Source: Rothia mucilaginosa (GTDB taxonomy: Bacteria; Actinomycetota; Actinomycetes; Actinomycetales; Micrococcaceae). From it: a DNA stretch of 64,000 bases. Every line of letters begins with the position of its first letter. The first letter of the stretch is position 1. The position numbers were made by a program, and so were the translations under genes. The notes under the pieces are model-generated. The model did no database searches. It was not told the origin of the DNA and saw nothing but the letters and a program-made list of their open reading frames with translations. The stretch is taken from contig NZ_JVSP01000016.1 in the NCBI RefSeq assembly GCF_001061665.1, positions 62,001-126,000 on the forward strand, read 5' to 3'. Below, piece by piece: positions 37,010-45,219 of the stretch.

Positions 37010-38896
37010 ATGACTGAATACAACGCTGACAAGGCACAAGAAGACGCTGCGCGTGATGAAGCCGCGCATGAAGAATCCATGCATAACAAAACCACGCAGG
37101 AAAAAGCCGCGCAGACAAAATCTGCACAGGAAGTAACCGCTAGCGAACAGCGCAAGGCAGAAGAGGAAGCCCTCAAAAAGCGCCTCGCCCTGCGAGTCAC
37201 CGCACCCGGACACAAATACCCCTGGCACCGCTGGGCAATCCCCGTCCTCGGAGAAACTACCGCGGGTATCGGCGCAATCCTGATTCCCGTCATGGTGGGC
37301 CAATTCATTAACCAGCACATCGCCGGAAAAGCCCCCGACGCCTGGCCCATGTTCTGGGTGGTCGTCGCAGCCATCACCTTCATCGTGATCAACGAGTTCT
37401 TCGGATGGGGCACCTCCATGACCCTCAGCGCAGAACTCGGCCGCGACTGGCGCGTCTACATCAACCGACTCATGGGACGCACCCACACAACCGTTGATGC
37501 GGGCGAAGCAGTCACCGTCATGAACAAAGACGTACGACGTGTTACCAACGTCTACTTCTCCCTACCGCTGTTCGTTAACGCCATGATTATCGCGACCCTC
37601 GGTGCCGTGCAGCTCTGGCTGATCAACCCCGTCACCGCGATTGTCACCCTCATTGGTACGCTCATCGTGGTCGGCGTCATCGCCTGGTACTCGTCCTTCC
37701 TCGAATCCAAGATTGGCGAATACCGCGAGAAGGACGGCGAAGCCTCCTCACGCGCCTCCGACATCGCCACCGGTCTGCGCACCATCGCCGGCCTCGGCGC
37801 CGAAGAACAGATGCGTGAACGCTACCACCGCGGCACCGACGAAGTCTTCGACAGCTACATGCGCTACGAAAAGACGCACCGCTGGATGTTCCTCATCCGC
37901 GCGCTACTCGGCGGTGCCGTGACCCTGCTCGGCATCGGATTCGCCCTCACCGGCCACGTCGAAAACGGCCGCTGGGTATCCGACACGCCCGCCGCGTCCC
38001 TGGTGACCGTCGCCTCCATTATCGCGATGATGGGTGGCCCCATCTGGATTACCCAGAACTTCCTGACGGAATGGCGCTACGCCAAAATTGCGCTCGCCAA
38101 GGTCGCCCGCCTCGAAGGTCACGCGGGCGTGCTCCAGGGCGTGCTGAAGAGCCCGCGCACCGACGAAGAAATGGCGCAGCTGGCACGCGCCGAACAGGCA
38201 GTCGAGGCTAGCACCCTCGAGGTGCCCGTACCCGTCGCCCCCGCCGGTGCAAGCAACCCGCGCATCGTGTACGTCAACCCGCGCGACTACAACCTCACCG
38301 CGCAAGATTACGCCGAGGCGCTTGCCCGCACCCTGCGACGCGGGGGAGAGGACCTCAAGGACGCCTCCGGCCGCCGCGTGCTGCTGAGCGAACCGAACCC
38401 CATGATTTTCGCCGGAACCCTGCAGGAGCACCTGCGCCTGGGCACCGTGCCGAACCCCGACGAGGAGCTGGCACAGGCAAAAGATGAGGAGCTGCTGAAG
38501 ATTACCGACTCCCGCGAAATCGCCTACCGACTGGGCGGACGCAACCCCGAAGACTACTTCGCCGCACGCATCACCAGCGAAGGTGCGAACCTCTCCGGTG
38601 GTCAGCGTCAGCGTCTGGCACTCGCCCGCGCACTCGCACAGGACGCGCAGGTGCTGATTCTGACCGAGCCGCTGAACTCCGTGGACGAACCCAGCCAGCG
38701 CTACATCTACGATGCGATGGAAACCCAGGTCGGTAGCGACCGCCTGCCCGTCGGCTACCCCGGCCTGCTGCAGGATATGGAGCAGGTCTACGTTGTCTCC
38801 ACGACCGCGGAGACGACCCGCCGCATGGAACGCGACGGCTACCCCGTCGCTCAGGCAGAAAACCCCGCAACCACTCAGAATCAGGAGGTGAACTAG
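37010..38896 (+). CDS. ABC exporter subunit with degenerate nucleotide-binding domain
   Basis: 628 residues. Residues 1-65 are a charged, Ala/Lys/Glu-rich cytoplasmic extension. Residues 75-370 form the six-helix exporter membrane domain. The NBD (about 415-610) is degraded: there is no Walker A at all. The segment where it belongs is shortened to NPRIVYVNPRDYNLTAQDY and what follows. The Q-loop region is SEPNPMIFAGTL. The signature LSGGQRQRLALARAL (528-542) is perfect. Walker B has lost its Asp (LILTEPLNSVD, 549-559), and the H-loop His is a Thr (VVSTTAE). It can donate a signature to its partner but cannot bind ATP in the usual way. One base separates it from the next gene, with which it must form a heterodimer. 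Substrate unknown. Confidence 0.88.
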   Translation: MTEYNADKAQEDAARDEAAHEESMHNKTTQEKAAQTKSAQEVTASEQRKAEEEALKKRLALRVTAPGHKYPWHRWAIPVLGETTAGIGAILIPVMVGQFINQHIAGKAPDAWPMFWVVVAAITFIVINEFFGWGTSMTLSAELGRDWRVYINRLMGRTHTTVDAGEAVTVMNKDVRRVTNVYFSLPLFVNAMIIATLGAVQLWLINPVTAIVTLIGTLIVVGVIAWYSSFLESKIGEYREKDGEASSRASDIATGLRTIAGLGAEEQMRERYHRGTDEVFDSYMRYEKTHRWMFLIRALLGGAVTLLGIGFALTGHVENGRWVSDTPAASLVTVASIIAMMGGPIWITQNFLTEWRYAKIALAKVARLEGHAGVLQGVLKSPRTDEEMAQLARAEQAVEASTLEVPVPVAPAGASNPRIVYVNPRDYNLTAQDYAEALARTLRRGGEDLKDASGRRVLLSEPNPMIFAGTLQEHLRLGTVPNPDEELAQAKDEELLKITDSREIAYRLGGRNPEDYFAARITSEGANLSGGQRQRLALARALAQDAQVLILTEPLNSVDEPSQRYIYDAMETQVGSDRLPVGYPGLLQDMEQVYVVSTTAETTRRMERDGYPVAQAENPATTQNQEVN

Positions 38897-38897
38897 C

Positions 38898-40646
38898 ATG
38901 GCAAAGCAGCTCCCCATCGAAAGCCCCGCCTACGTGGCACGCCGCATGTGGAACTACCTCGCAGCGCATAAGGGGCGAGCCCTCTACACCTTCGTCATCT
39001 ACATGGTCAGCACCCTCATGGGTGCTGTGGTGCCCCTGCAGATTGGTGCCACCGTGGACGACGTGGTGGCGGGTAAGTTCGCCAGCTACCCGTGGCAGCC
39101 GATTCTGATTATTCTGGCGGCGTTCATCGTGCAGGCGATAACCCTTATGGTCTCCTCGTACAGTGCGGCCCGACTGGGTGCGCTCGTCACTCGCGACGCC
39201 AACCAGGACACCCTCGACGGCACCCTCGACCTGGACGCACGCACAGTGGAAGAAGCCGGCAGCGGCGACCTGCTCACCCGCGTGACCGACGACCTGTCCT
39301 CGGCAGCAAACGCTGTCAGCACAGACCTTCTCGGTGCAATCTACGTGGTCCTGTACTTCCTGGTTTCCACGATCTCCCTGGCGTTTGTGAGCCCCGCAAT
39401 GGGTCTGATTATGCTGCCCATGATTGCCGGTCTTGCCCTCATCATGTCGAAGATGCTGCCGCTCATGGCGGCACGCAACCAGACCGCCCAGGAGCGCGTG
39501 AGCGACCTCAACAGCGTGCTGACCGAGAACATTCGCGGCACCTCCACGATCCGTGAGCTGGGCGTTCACACCGCCCGCGAGGACGCCTTCGCCGGTGAGA
39601 ACAAGCGCCAGTTCGCCGCGCAGCTGGGCATGGTGCGCATCCGCCAGCTGTACTTCACCGTGGATGCCATCAACGCATGGATTCCCACGATTCTGTGCAT
39701 GCTCTGGGGTGCCGCCTGCGTGGCTATCGGCTGGGCAAGCTGGGGTGCCGTGGCGACCGCCTCGGTCATGGTTTTCAGTCTGCGAACCCTCGCCGACATG
39801 CTGAACCACCACGTCAGCAGCCTGCGCATCATGCTCGTGAACATGGGCCGCGTGTTTGGTGTGGTCTCCCTGGCGAAGAAGCAGCGTGAGGAGCGCGCAC
39901 AGCACCGGGCCGAGGCCTTCTCCAAGGTGTCGGATGAAGCCGTGAAGGACCCGGAGTACGCCATTGAGTGTACCGACGTCTCCTACGGCTACTCGCCCGA
40001 CGCCCTTGTTCTGGAAGGCATCAACCTGAAGATTCGCCGCGGTGAGGCGCTCGCCCTGGTGGGTCGTTCCGGTTCGGGTAAAACGACTATGGCTCGCCTG
40101 ATTGGTGGTTCGCTGACCGCCCTGGAAGGCACCATCACCGTGATGGGTCGCCCGGTCGGTCACGGCGACTTCCCGACCGATGCCGCCGCCGATGGCCGCC
40201 CCCGACTGCTGGTCTGCACCCAGGAGGCTCACGTCTTCTTCGGCACCCTCGCCGATAACTTCACGGTGGTCGTGTCGGATGCAACCGTCGAGCAGATGGG
40301 TGAAGCCCTGGACGCTGTCGGCGCCCGCTGGTGGCGCGACCTACCGCAGGGCATGGACACCGTTGTCAGTGGCGCGGATTCGCCTCTGACCCGCGACCAG
40401 ATTCAGCAGCTGGCGCTGGCACGTATTGTGCTCGCCGACCCGCACGCCGTGATTCTGGACGAGTCCACCACCCAGCTGGAGCTTGCGGACGCAACCGAGT
40501 CCCTGCGTGCTGTGCTGGCGAACCGTGCGGTGCTGATCATTTCGCACGATGCGCGTATCGCCTCCCTGGCTGACCGCGCGGTCCTGCTGCACGAGGGCAG
40601 GATCATTGCGGAGGGCTCCCCGGCGGAGATTTTCGCCCTGACCTAA
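38898..40646 (+). CDS. ABC exporter subunit with intact Walker motifs and degenerate signature
   Basis: 582 residues. A six-helix exporter membrane domain (about 20-320) is followed by an NBD with Walker A GRSGSGKTT (389-397), Q-loop CTQEAHVFFGTL, Walker B AVILDES (517-523) and H-loop ISHDAR (about 548). The ABC signature is lost: PLTRDQIQQLALARIVL (496-512) instead of LSGGQ. With the preceding subunit it should make a heterodimer with one competent ATP site, formed by this Walker A and the partner's LSGGQ, and one dead site. AGGAGGTGAACTAGC at the end of the first gene is a strong ribosome site. A terminator follows at 40696. It could export a peptide, lipid, drug or siderophore. Confidence 0.9.
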   Translation: MAKQLPIESPAYVARRMWNYLAAHKGRALYTFVIYMVSTLMGAVVPLQIGATVDDVVAGKFASYPWQPILIILAAFIVQAITLMVSSYSAARLGALVTRDANQDTLDGTLDLDARTVEEAGSGDLLTRVTDDLSSAANAVSTDLLGAIYVVLYFLVSTISLAFVSPAMGLIMLPMIAGLALIMSKMLPLMAARNQTAQERVSDLNSVLTENIRGTSTIRELGVHTAREDAFAGENKRQFAAQLGMVRIRQLYFTVDAINAWIPTILCMLWGAACVAIGWASWGAVATASVMVFSLRTLADMLNHHVSSLRIMLVNMGRVFGVVSLAKKQREERAQHRAEAFSKVSDEAVKDPEYAIECTDVSYGYSPDALVLEGINLKIRRGEALALVGRSGSGKTTMARLIGGSLTALEGTITVMGRPVGHGDFPTDAAADGRPRLLVCTQEAHVFFGTLADNFTVVVSDATVEQMGEALDAVGARWWRDLPQGMDTVVSGADSPLTRDQIQQLALARIVLADPHAVILDESTTQLELADATESLRAVLANRAVLIISHDARIASLADRAVLLHEGRIIAEGSPAEIFALT

Positions 40647-40695
40647 GCTATGACCTAAGTCCGGAGGATACGCCCGGCGATATGTCCAGCTGATA

Positions 40696-40728
40696 GTGCC
40701 CGGCACTGCGTGAAGCGGTGCCGGGCAC
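40696..40728 (+). terminator. Terminator after the ABC exporter operon
   Basis: GTGCCCGGCAC (40696-40706) pairs perfectly with GTGCCGGGCAC (40718-40728) 50 nt beyond the second ABC gene, followed by CACTCGTTTAA. Confidence 0.7.
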
Positions 40729-40885
40729 CACTCGTTTAACGGATGGTTTCCGTACAAGGGTGCGCTGAAATCGGCGGCGGGGAGCCCTTGCAACAACGCA
40801 AGACTCAAACGAAAATTTCGGAGAGATTCACTTGTCACTCGCAAAACTTTCAGCTACTGAGAATCGTTGTGATAACCTGGCAGAG

Positions 40886-41067
40886 CGATATGGGGTGCCT
40901 TGAGACGCCCGCGACCCGCTAACCTGCCAAACTGACCGCCCAACGAAGGGCTACGGCACAGCGAAGAGCTAAGGCATAGTGGGCGCACGAAACGGCGTAA
41001 GAACACTCAAGGCTGAGAGAATCACCCATTGAACCTGCTCTAGTTCGAACTAGCGAAGGGATTATCG
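40886..41067 (+). promoter_or_regulatory. TPP riboswitch (THI element) with a large P3 insertion
   Basis: Conserved THI blocks are TGGGGTGCC (40891-40899), GGCTGAGAGAATCACCCA (41011-41028), TTGAACCTGCTCTAGTTCG and ACTAGCGAAGGGA (to 41061). P1 is CGATA (40886-40890) with TATCG (41063-41067), ending at the start codon. P3 is CCTTGAG/CTCAAGG (40898-40904, 41006-41012) and is extended by a 101-nt insertion. The GAAGGGA at the end of the aptamer is also the ribosome site of the next gene, so TPP binding should hide it directly. TPP is the end product of the pathway controlled. Confidence 0.93.
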
Positions 41068-42825
41068 ATGATGGCAGAGCAGCCTACTGCGCCCGCGTGC
41101 GCACCCACCACCAGCCCTGCACCCGGCGCGAGCGCCTCCGGAACCCCCCGGGCACCCCAGACAGCTCGGGTGCCGAGGGTTCTCTCCATTGCGGGAACCG
41201 ACCCCTCCGGCGGTGCAGGTATCCAGGCGGATCTCAAGTCCATTGCCGCATCCGGCGGTTACGGCATGTGCGTGACCACCTCACTGGTCGCCCAAAACAC
41301 GTGCGGGGTTCGTGAAGTATTCACCCCGCCCCTGGAATTTTTGACCGCGCAGCTTGCCGCCGTTTTTGATGATGTCACGGTTGACGCCGTGAAAATCGGC
41401 ATGCTCGGCGACGCGGACACGATCCGTACGGTCCGCACCTGGCTGAGCGAGCACCCCGTGCCCGTGGTTGTGCTCGACCCGGTCATGATTGCTTCGAGCG
41501 GTGACCGCCTGCTGCAGGCGGAAGCGGAGCAGGCGCTGCGCGATCTCGTGCCGCTCGTGAATGTGATTACCCCGAACATTCCGGAGCTCGCCGTGCTCTG
41601 TGAGAAGGAGCCCGCTCAGACTTTCGATGAGGCGCACGAGCAGGCGGCGAACCTTGCTGCGGCGACCGGAACTACCGTGATTGTGAAGGGCGGCCACCTG
41701 TGTGGTCAGGACGCCGGTAACACCGCGGTCTTCCCGGACGGCACCTGCGCTCACGTGCGCACCCCGCGCCTGGACAGCCGTAATACGCACGGCACCGGAT
41801 GCTCCCTGTCCTCCTCGCTGGCAACCCGCCTGGGCGTGGAGCTGCTCCAGCACACCGAAGCCGCAGAACACACTGAAGCCGCAGAGTACACCGCAGAGCA
41901 GAGCGTTCTGACCAGCGAAGACACCCACCGCGCCCTGCAGTGGAGCACCCGCTGGCTCCACGAATCCATTGCCGCAGGTGCCGGTCTGCAGGTCGGCTCC
42001 GGTGAGGGCCACGGCCCGGTGGACCACGCCGCCCGTGCCCGCCGTCTGGAGGCTGCCGCCTCCGCGTACCCGTGGCATCACCTGCTCGCCACCACCGACT
42101 CTGAGGGCAATACTCTGGACGGCACCAGCCCGGAGCGTCTGCTGCCGGTCAGCCCCGTACCCGCCGGTGAAGCCGTCGTAAAGCCCGCCGGTCCCTGGAC
42201 CGCCGCCCTCTGGGCAGCCGGTGGCGAAACCTGGCACCAGATCCTGGACCTGCCCTTCGTGCGTGCCCTCGGTGACGGAACCCTCGACGAGGACCTGTTC
42301 GCCTTCTACCTGGACCAGGACGCCCTCTACCTGCGGGATTATTCGCGTGCGCTCGCGACTCTCTCGGCGCGTGCTGACACCGCTGAGGCGCAGGTGCACT
42401 GGGCCGCCGGTGCGCATGAGGCGATTGCCGCCGAATCGCAGCTGCACGAGGGCTGGCTGGCGAACCGTGCGCGTCTGGGTGGGCCCTCACCGATTACGAT
42501 GGGGTACACGAATTTCCTGCGTGCCTCCGCTGCCGGTGATGATTACGTGGTCGGTGCCGCCGCTATCTTGCCCTGCTACTGGCTGTACGAAGAGGTGGGC
42601 GCTGTGCTTTCCTCGCAGAATCATGCGGACCACCCGTACGCGGAGTGGTTGAGCATGTACGGTGGCGAAGAGTTCGCCGCGGAGGTGGCGCGTAGCCTCG
42701 CGGAGGTGGAGCGTGCGTTTGAGACGGCTTCACCGGCTCAGCGTGTGCGCGCGGCGCGGGCGTACCTGTCGGCGTGCGTGTACGAGCGTGAGTTCTTTGA
42801 CCAGGCGCACCGAGCATTGCGTTAG
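41068..42825 (+). CDS. thiD-tenA: ThiD-TenA fusion: HMP(-P) kinase and TenA-family thiaminase II
   Basis: 585 residues. After a 30-residue Pro/Ala leader, residues 33-300 are ThiD: SIAGTDPSGGAGIQADLKS substrate loop, KIGMLGD, LDPVMIASSGD, TPNIPEL, and HGTGCS with the anion-hole and catalytic Cys near residue 245. It phosphorylates hydroxymethylpyrimidine and its monophosphate. Residues 385-585 are TenA: LDQDALYLRDYSRAL, TMGYTNFL and ILPCYWLYEEVG, in which the Cys fits the salvage-type TenA nucleophile. It hydrolyses aminopyrimidines from degraded thiamin back to HMP. So salvage and phosphorylation of HMP are joined. An Ala/Glu/His-rich linker (AAEHTEAAEYTAE) interrupts the end of ThiD. It is controlled by the TPP riboswitch that abuts the start codon. 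Confidence 0.93.
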   Translation: MMAEQPTAPACAPTTSPAPGASASGTPRAPQTARVPRVLSIAGTDPSGGAGIQADLKSIAASGGYGMCVTTSLVAQNTCGVREVFTPPLEFLTAQLAAVFDDVTVDAVKIGMLGDADTIRTVRTWLSEHPVPVVVLDPVMIASSGDRLLQAEAEQALRDLVPLVNVITPNIPELAVLCEKEPAQTFDEAHEQAANLAAATGTTVIVKGGHLCGQDAGNTAVFPDGTCAHVRTPRLDSRNTHGTGCSLSSSLATRLGVELLQHTEAAEHTEAAEYTAEQSVLTSEDTHRALQWSTRWLHESIAAGAGLQVGSGEGHGPVDHAARARRLEAAASAYPWHHLLATTDSEGNTLDGTSPERLLPVSPVPAGEAVVKPAGPWTAALWAAGGETWHQILDLPFVRALGDGTLDEDLFAFYLDQDALYLRDYSRALATLSARADTAEAQVHWAAGAHEAIAAESQLHEGWLANRARLGGPSPITMGYTNFLRASAAGDDYVVGAAAILPCYWLYEEVGAVLSSQNHADHPYAEWLSMYGGEEFAAEVARSLAEVERAFETASPAQRVRAARAYLSACVYEREFFDQAHRALR

Positions 42826-43053
42826 TTTGCCGGGCGCTGCGCTAGATGATAGGCGCCGATTTTTGGGCTGAATACCGCCCCGGCATGGCGTGAGATGGGT
42901 GATTGATGCTTCACTCAAGCTACCGACGGTTCGGTGGTTGTGCCGGTTATGCTTAAGGCGTCGGTGAAAACCGTTTGCGGCAGGATTCCGGCCCTCACCC
43001 AACTGGCTGATGTACCTGCCGCGCCCGCACCTCTACAGCGTGTAACCGACCAG

Positions 43054-43141
43054 TTTGGCCCGCCGCAACCACCTCATCCAACCCCCCCCGGCGGGCCAAA
43101 TGCTTTCCTCCCGGGTTTCGGGGCTCCGTGTGAAAGCATTT
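43054..43141. other. Cluster of strong hairpins in the thiD-tenA / DUF1275 gap
   Basis: TTTGGCCCGCCG (43054-43065) pairs perfectly with CGGCGGGCCAAA (43089-43100). Overlapping its end, AAATGCTTTC (43098-43107) pairs perfectly with GAAAGCATTT (43132-43141). The two stems share bases 43098-43100, so they could be alternatives. They are non-coding, and the rest of the 430-nt gap (42826-43255) holds no gene. A terminator follows at 43162. Confidence 0.5.
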
Positions 43142-43161
43142 CGTGTATAAATTCCGCATAG

Positions 43162-43203
43162 AAATATCCCGTGCAGATACTCTCATCTGCACGGGATATT
43201 TTG
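43162..43203. terminator. Terminator between thiD-tenA and the DUF1275 gene
   Basis: AAATATCCCGTGCAGAT (43162-43178) and ATCTGCACGGGATATTT (43185-43201) form a perfect 17-bp stem around ACTCTC, with AAA before and TTT after, so it works in both directions. Confidence 0.88.
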
Positions 43204-43255
43204 CTGTTCTGTTTTCTGATCTGCCGCCGTCTATAGCCGCAGTCGGAGCAAAAGT

Positions 43256-44029
43256 TTATGCGCTCTGCCCCTCTCGACTCTCCTTCTTCTCCGCCTGGTA
43301 GCCGAAGCAGAACGCAGTGCCGGCCACCAGCGCGGCCAGCCAGATGGAGAATACGCCGACCCACCGGTGCACAAGGGCCATGAGAAGCACTCCGGCTATA
43401 AAGGAGATGACCACGAGCGAGTAGTCGAGCGCTTTGAGTAGAGCCGCGCGGCGTCGTGCCTTCGCCTCATCTTTTGTAGCTCCGTCGGGGGTTCTCAGCG
43501 GAAGGTACAGGGAGCCGGCGGCGTACCAGGCGCTGAGCATTTTGCGCCAATTGCCGCTGGTCATGAAGAGCGAGAAGGGATTTTCGCCAATGCGCGTGTC
43601 CGCGAGGGCGTGGATCATCAGGCCGACCGTGAAGGCCAGCGCGCCCACCTGAAAGCTATTGCTCAGCGTTCTGTCCGTAAAGGGTACCGCGAAGCACACC
43701 AGCAGGAACGGCAGGAGCGTGCCAATGCGCCAGTGCCGCATCCGGGCCCGCTGCCCCAGCAGATCATGGATAAGATGCCCTCCCAGGTATCCGCAGCTGA
43801 AGAAGATGACGGAGAACCAGCGCAGGTGCACCGCATGGGGAGTATCGCGATGCAGATCGGCGATGAGCAGAATAAAGTTACCGGTCTGCGTGGCGACGAG
43901 GGCCTCGTAGCGCATGTGCGAGAAGACGTCCACCGCGCCGCCCAGGGAGGCGAGGAGTAGCGCCATGATGCGCCCGTAGCGGCGAGGCGCGGGAATACGT
44001 CCAAGAGTCTCGCGGAGGTGGTGAAGCAT
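43256..44029 (-). CDS. DUF1275 (YoaK) family membrane protein
   Basis: 257 residues with about six membrane helices. DUF1275 hallmarks are GGAVDVFSHMRYEALVATQTGNFILL near the N terminus and the later FMTSGNWRKM segment. The two Gly-Asn (TGN, SGN) turns are characteristic. The function of the family is unknown. A charged cytoplasmic loop (RTPDGATKDEAKARRR) separates the last helices. The ATG at 44029 was chosen for GAGGGCGG seven bases upstream on the minus strand; the frame continues 22 codons further without a ribosome site. It is probably monocistronic, as a terminator at 44164-44197 separates it from the slipin gene. Confidence 0.85.
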   Translation of the reverse strand: MLHHLRETLGRIPAPRRYGRIMALLLASLGGAVDVFSHMRYEALVATQTGNFILLIADLHRDTPHAVHLRWFSVIFFSCGYLGGHLIHDLLGQRARMRHWRIGTLLPFLLVCFAVPFTDRTLSNSFQVGALAFTVGLMIHALADTRIGENPFSLFMTSGNWRKMLSAWYAAGSLYLPLRTPDGATKDEAKARRRAALLKALDYSLVVISFIAGVLLMALVHRWVGVFSIWLAALVAGTAFCFGYQAEKKESREGQSA

Positions 44030-44163
44030 GCGACCGCCCTCATCTGTCGGTGGTAGGTTCTGAAGACCCAGCCGGCGGGGGCCTTCTGGTTCCATGCTAC
44101 GGCATGGACGGCGGCGGTTAGCGGATCGGGGGAGGAGCCCCGCGGGCCGGCCGCCGTTAAAGC

Positions 44164-44197
44164 GTAGGCCCCGAGCAGCTATCTGCTCGGGGCCTAC
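44164..44197. terminator. Terminator after the slipin gene (minus strand)
   Basis: GTAGGCCCCGAGCAG and CTGCTCGGGGCCTAC form a perfect 15-bp stem (44164-44197) around CTAT, 34 nt beyond the slipin stop. Confidence 0.75.
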
Positions 44198-44230
44198 GTA
44201 CTATTCGGTTTTTAGCTTAGGGGGAGGAGC

Positions 44231-45004
44231 CTACTTGCTTTCGCCCTTGAGCGCACCCACGAGGGGGCCGATCACGTCCATGGGCAGCGGGAAGACCACG
44301 GTCGAGTTCTGGTCGGCGCCCAGCTCCAGCAGGGTCTGCAGGTAACGCAGCTGCAGGGAAGCGGGGGACTGGCTCAGAATGTCGGATGCTTCCTTCAGCT
44401 CGCTCGAAGCCTCAAGCTCACCGCGTGCCGAAATGATCTTTGCGCGACGCTCACGCTCGGCCTCAGCCTCACGGGCCATGGCGCGCTGCATGGCCTCGGG
44501 AATCTCAACGTCCTTAATTTCGACGAGCTCAACCTGGATGCCCCAGTGCTCGGTGCGGGAGCCGATGATGGAGCGCAGGTCCTCGTTCAGGTCCTCGCGG
44601 TGTGCGAGCAGGGTGTCCAGGTCAACACGACCCAGCAGGGAACGCAGGGTGGTCTGGGCGATCTGGCTGGTGGCGATCGGGTAGTTCTCGACCTCAAGCA
44701 CCGCGTTCTTGGCGTTGGTCACACGGAAGAGGACAACGGCGTTCACGCGGGCGGGAACGTTGTCCTTGGTGATGACTTCCTGCGGGGGAATGGTCAGGGT
44801 GATAACACGCATGTCAACGCGCTGCAGGGAGTCGACGAGGGGGAAGACCACGTTCAGGCCGGGCTTCAGCTCGGAACGCAGGTGGCCGAAACGGAAGGAG
44901 ATACCGCGTTCATATTCGGGGATCACGCGGAACATACGAATCAGAATAAAAAGAACAATAACGGCAACTGGGATGAGGATTGTTGCCAGGGTGACGGGAT
45001 CCAT
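44231..45004 (-). CDS. Slipin (SPFH/stomatin-family membrane protein)
   Basis: 257 residues. An N-terminal membrane helix (about 5-24) is followed by the SPFH domain: VIPEYERGISFRFGHLRSELKPGLNVVFPLVD, DMRVITLTIPPQEVITKDNVPARVNAVV, TTLRSLLGRVDLDTLL and EIPEAMQRAMAREAEAERERRAKIISARGELEAS, which leads into a coiled coil. The C-terminal SPASLQLRYLQTL is typical of slipin p-type proteins. Stomatins form ring-shaped oligomers in membrane microdomains and often pair with an NfeD protease-like partner; no NfeD gene is adjacent here. Function is not known precisely. Upstream are 215 nt with no gene, then the norB partner. Confidence 0.92.
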   Translation of the reverse strand: MDPVTLATILIPVAVIVLFILIRMFRVIPEYERGISFRFGHLRSELKPGLNVVFPLVDSLQRVDMRVITLTIPPQEVITKDNVPARVNAVVLFRVTNAKNAVLEVENYPIATSQIAQTTLRSLLGRVDLDTLLAHREDLNEDLRSIIGSRTEHWGIQVELVEIKDVEIPEAMQRAMAREAEAERERRAKIISARGELEASSELKEASDILSQSPASLQLRYLQTLLELGADQNSTVVFPLPMDVIGPLVGALKGESK

Positions 45005-45219
45005 GGGTTTCCTTCACATCTATTCGGGATGGTTCATTCGGGGCATGTGCACCCGTCGACTGCGCCTCGTACAGACTCGACGGGAGGGTGTGTTCGGAAA
45101 GTTTGTCAGCGGCACGTGGTGCTCGCGGCGGTCCTTCCGGTGGGGAGGTTCAGGGGGTGATGCGCAATGGGCCTCCGCCCCGGCGGGGGAACGCCGGGAC
45201 GGAGGGACCATCAGCATTG

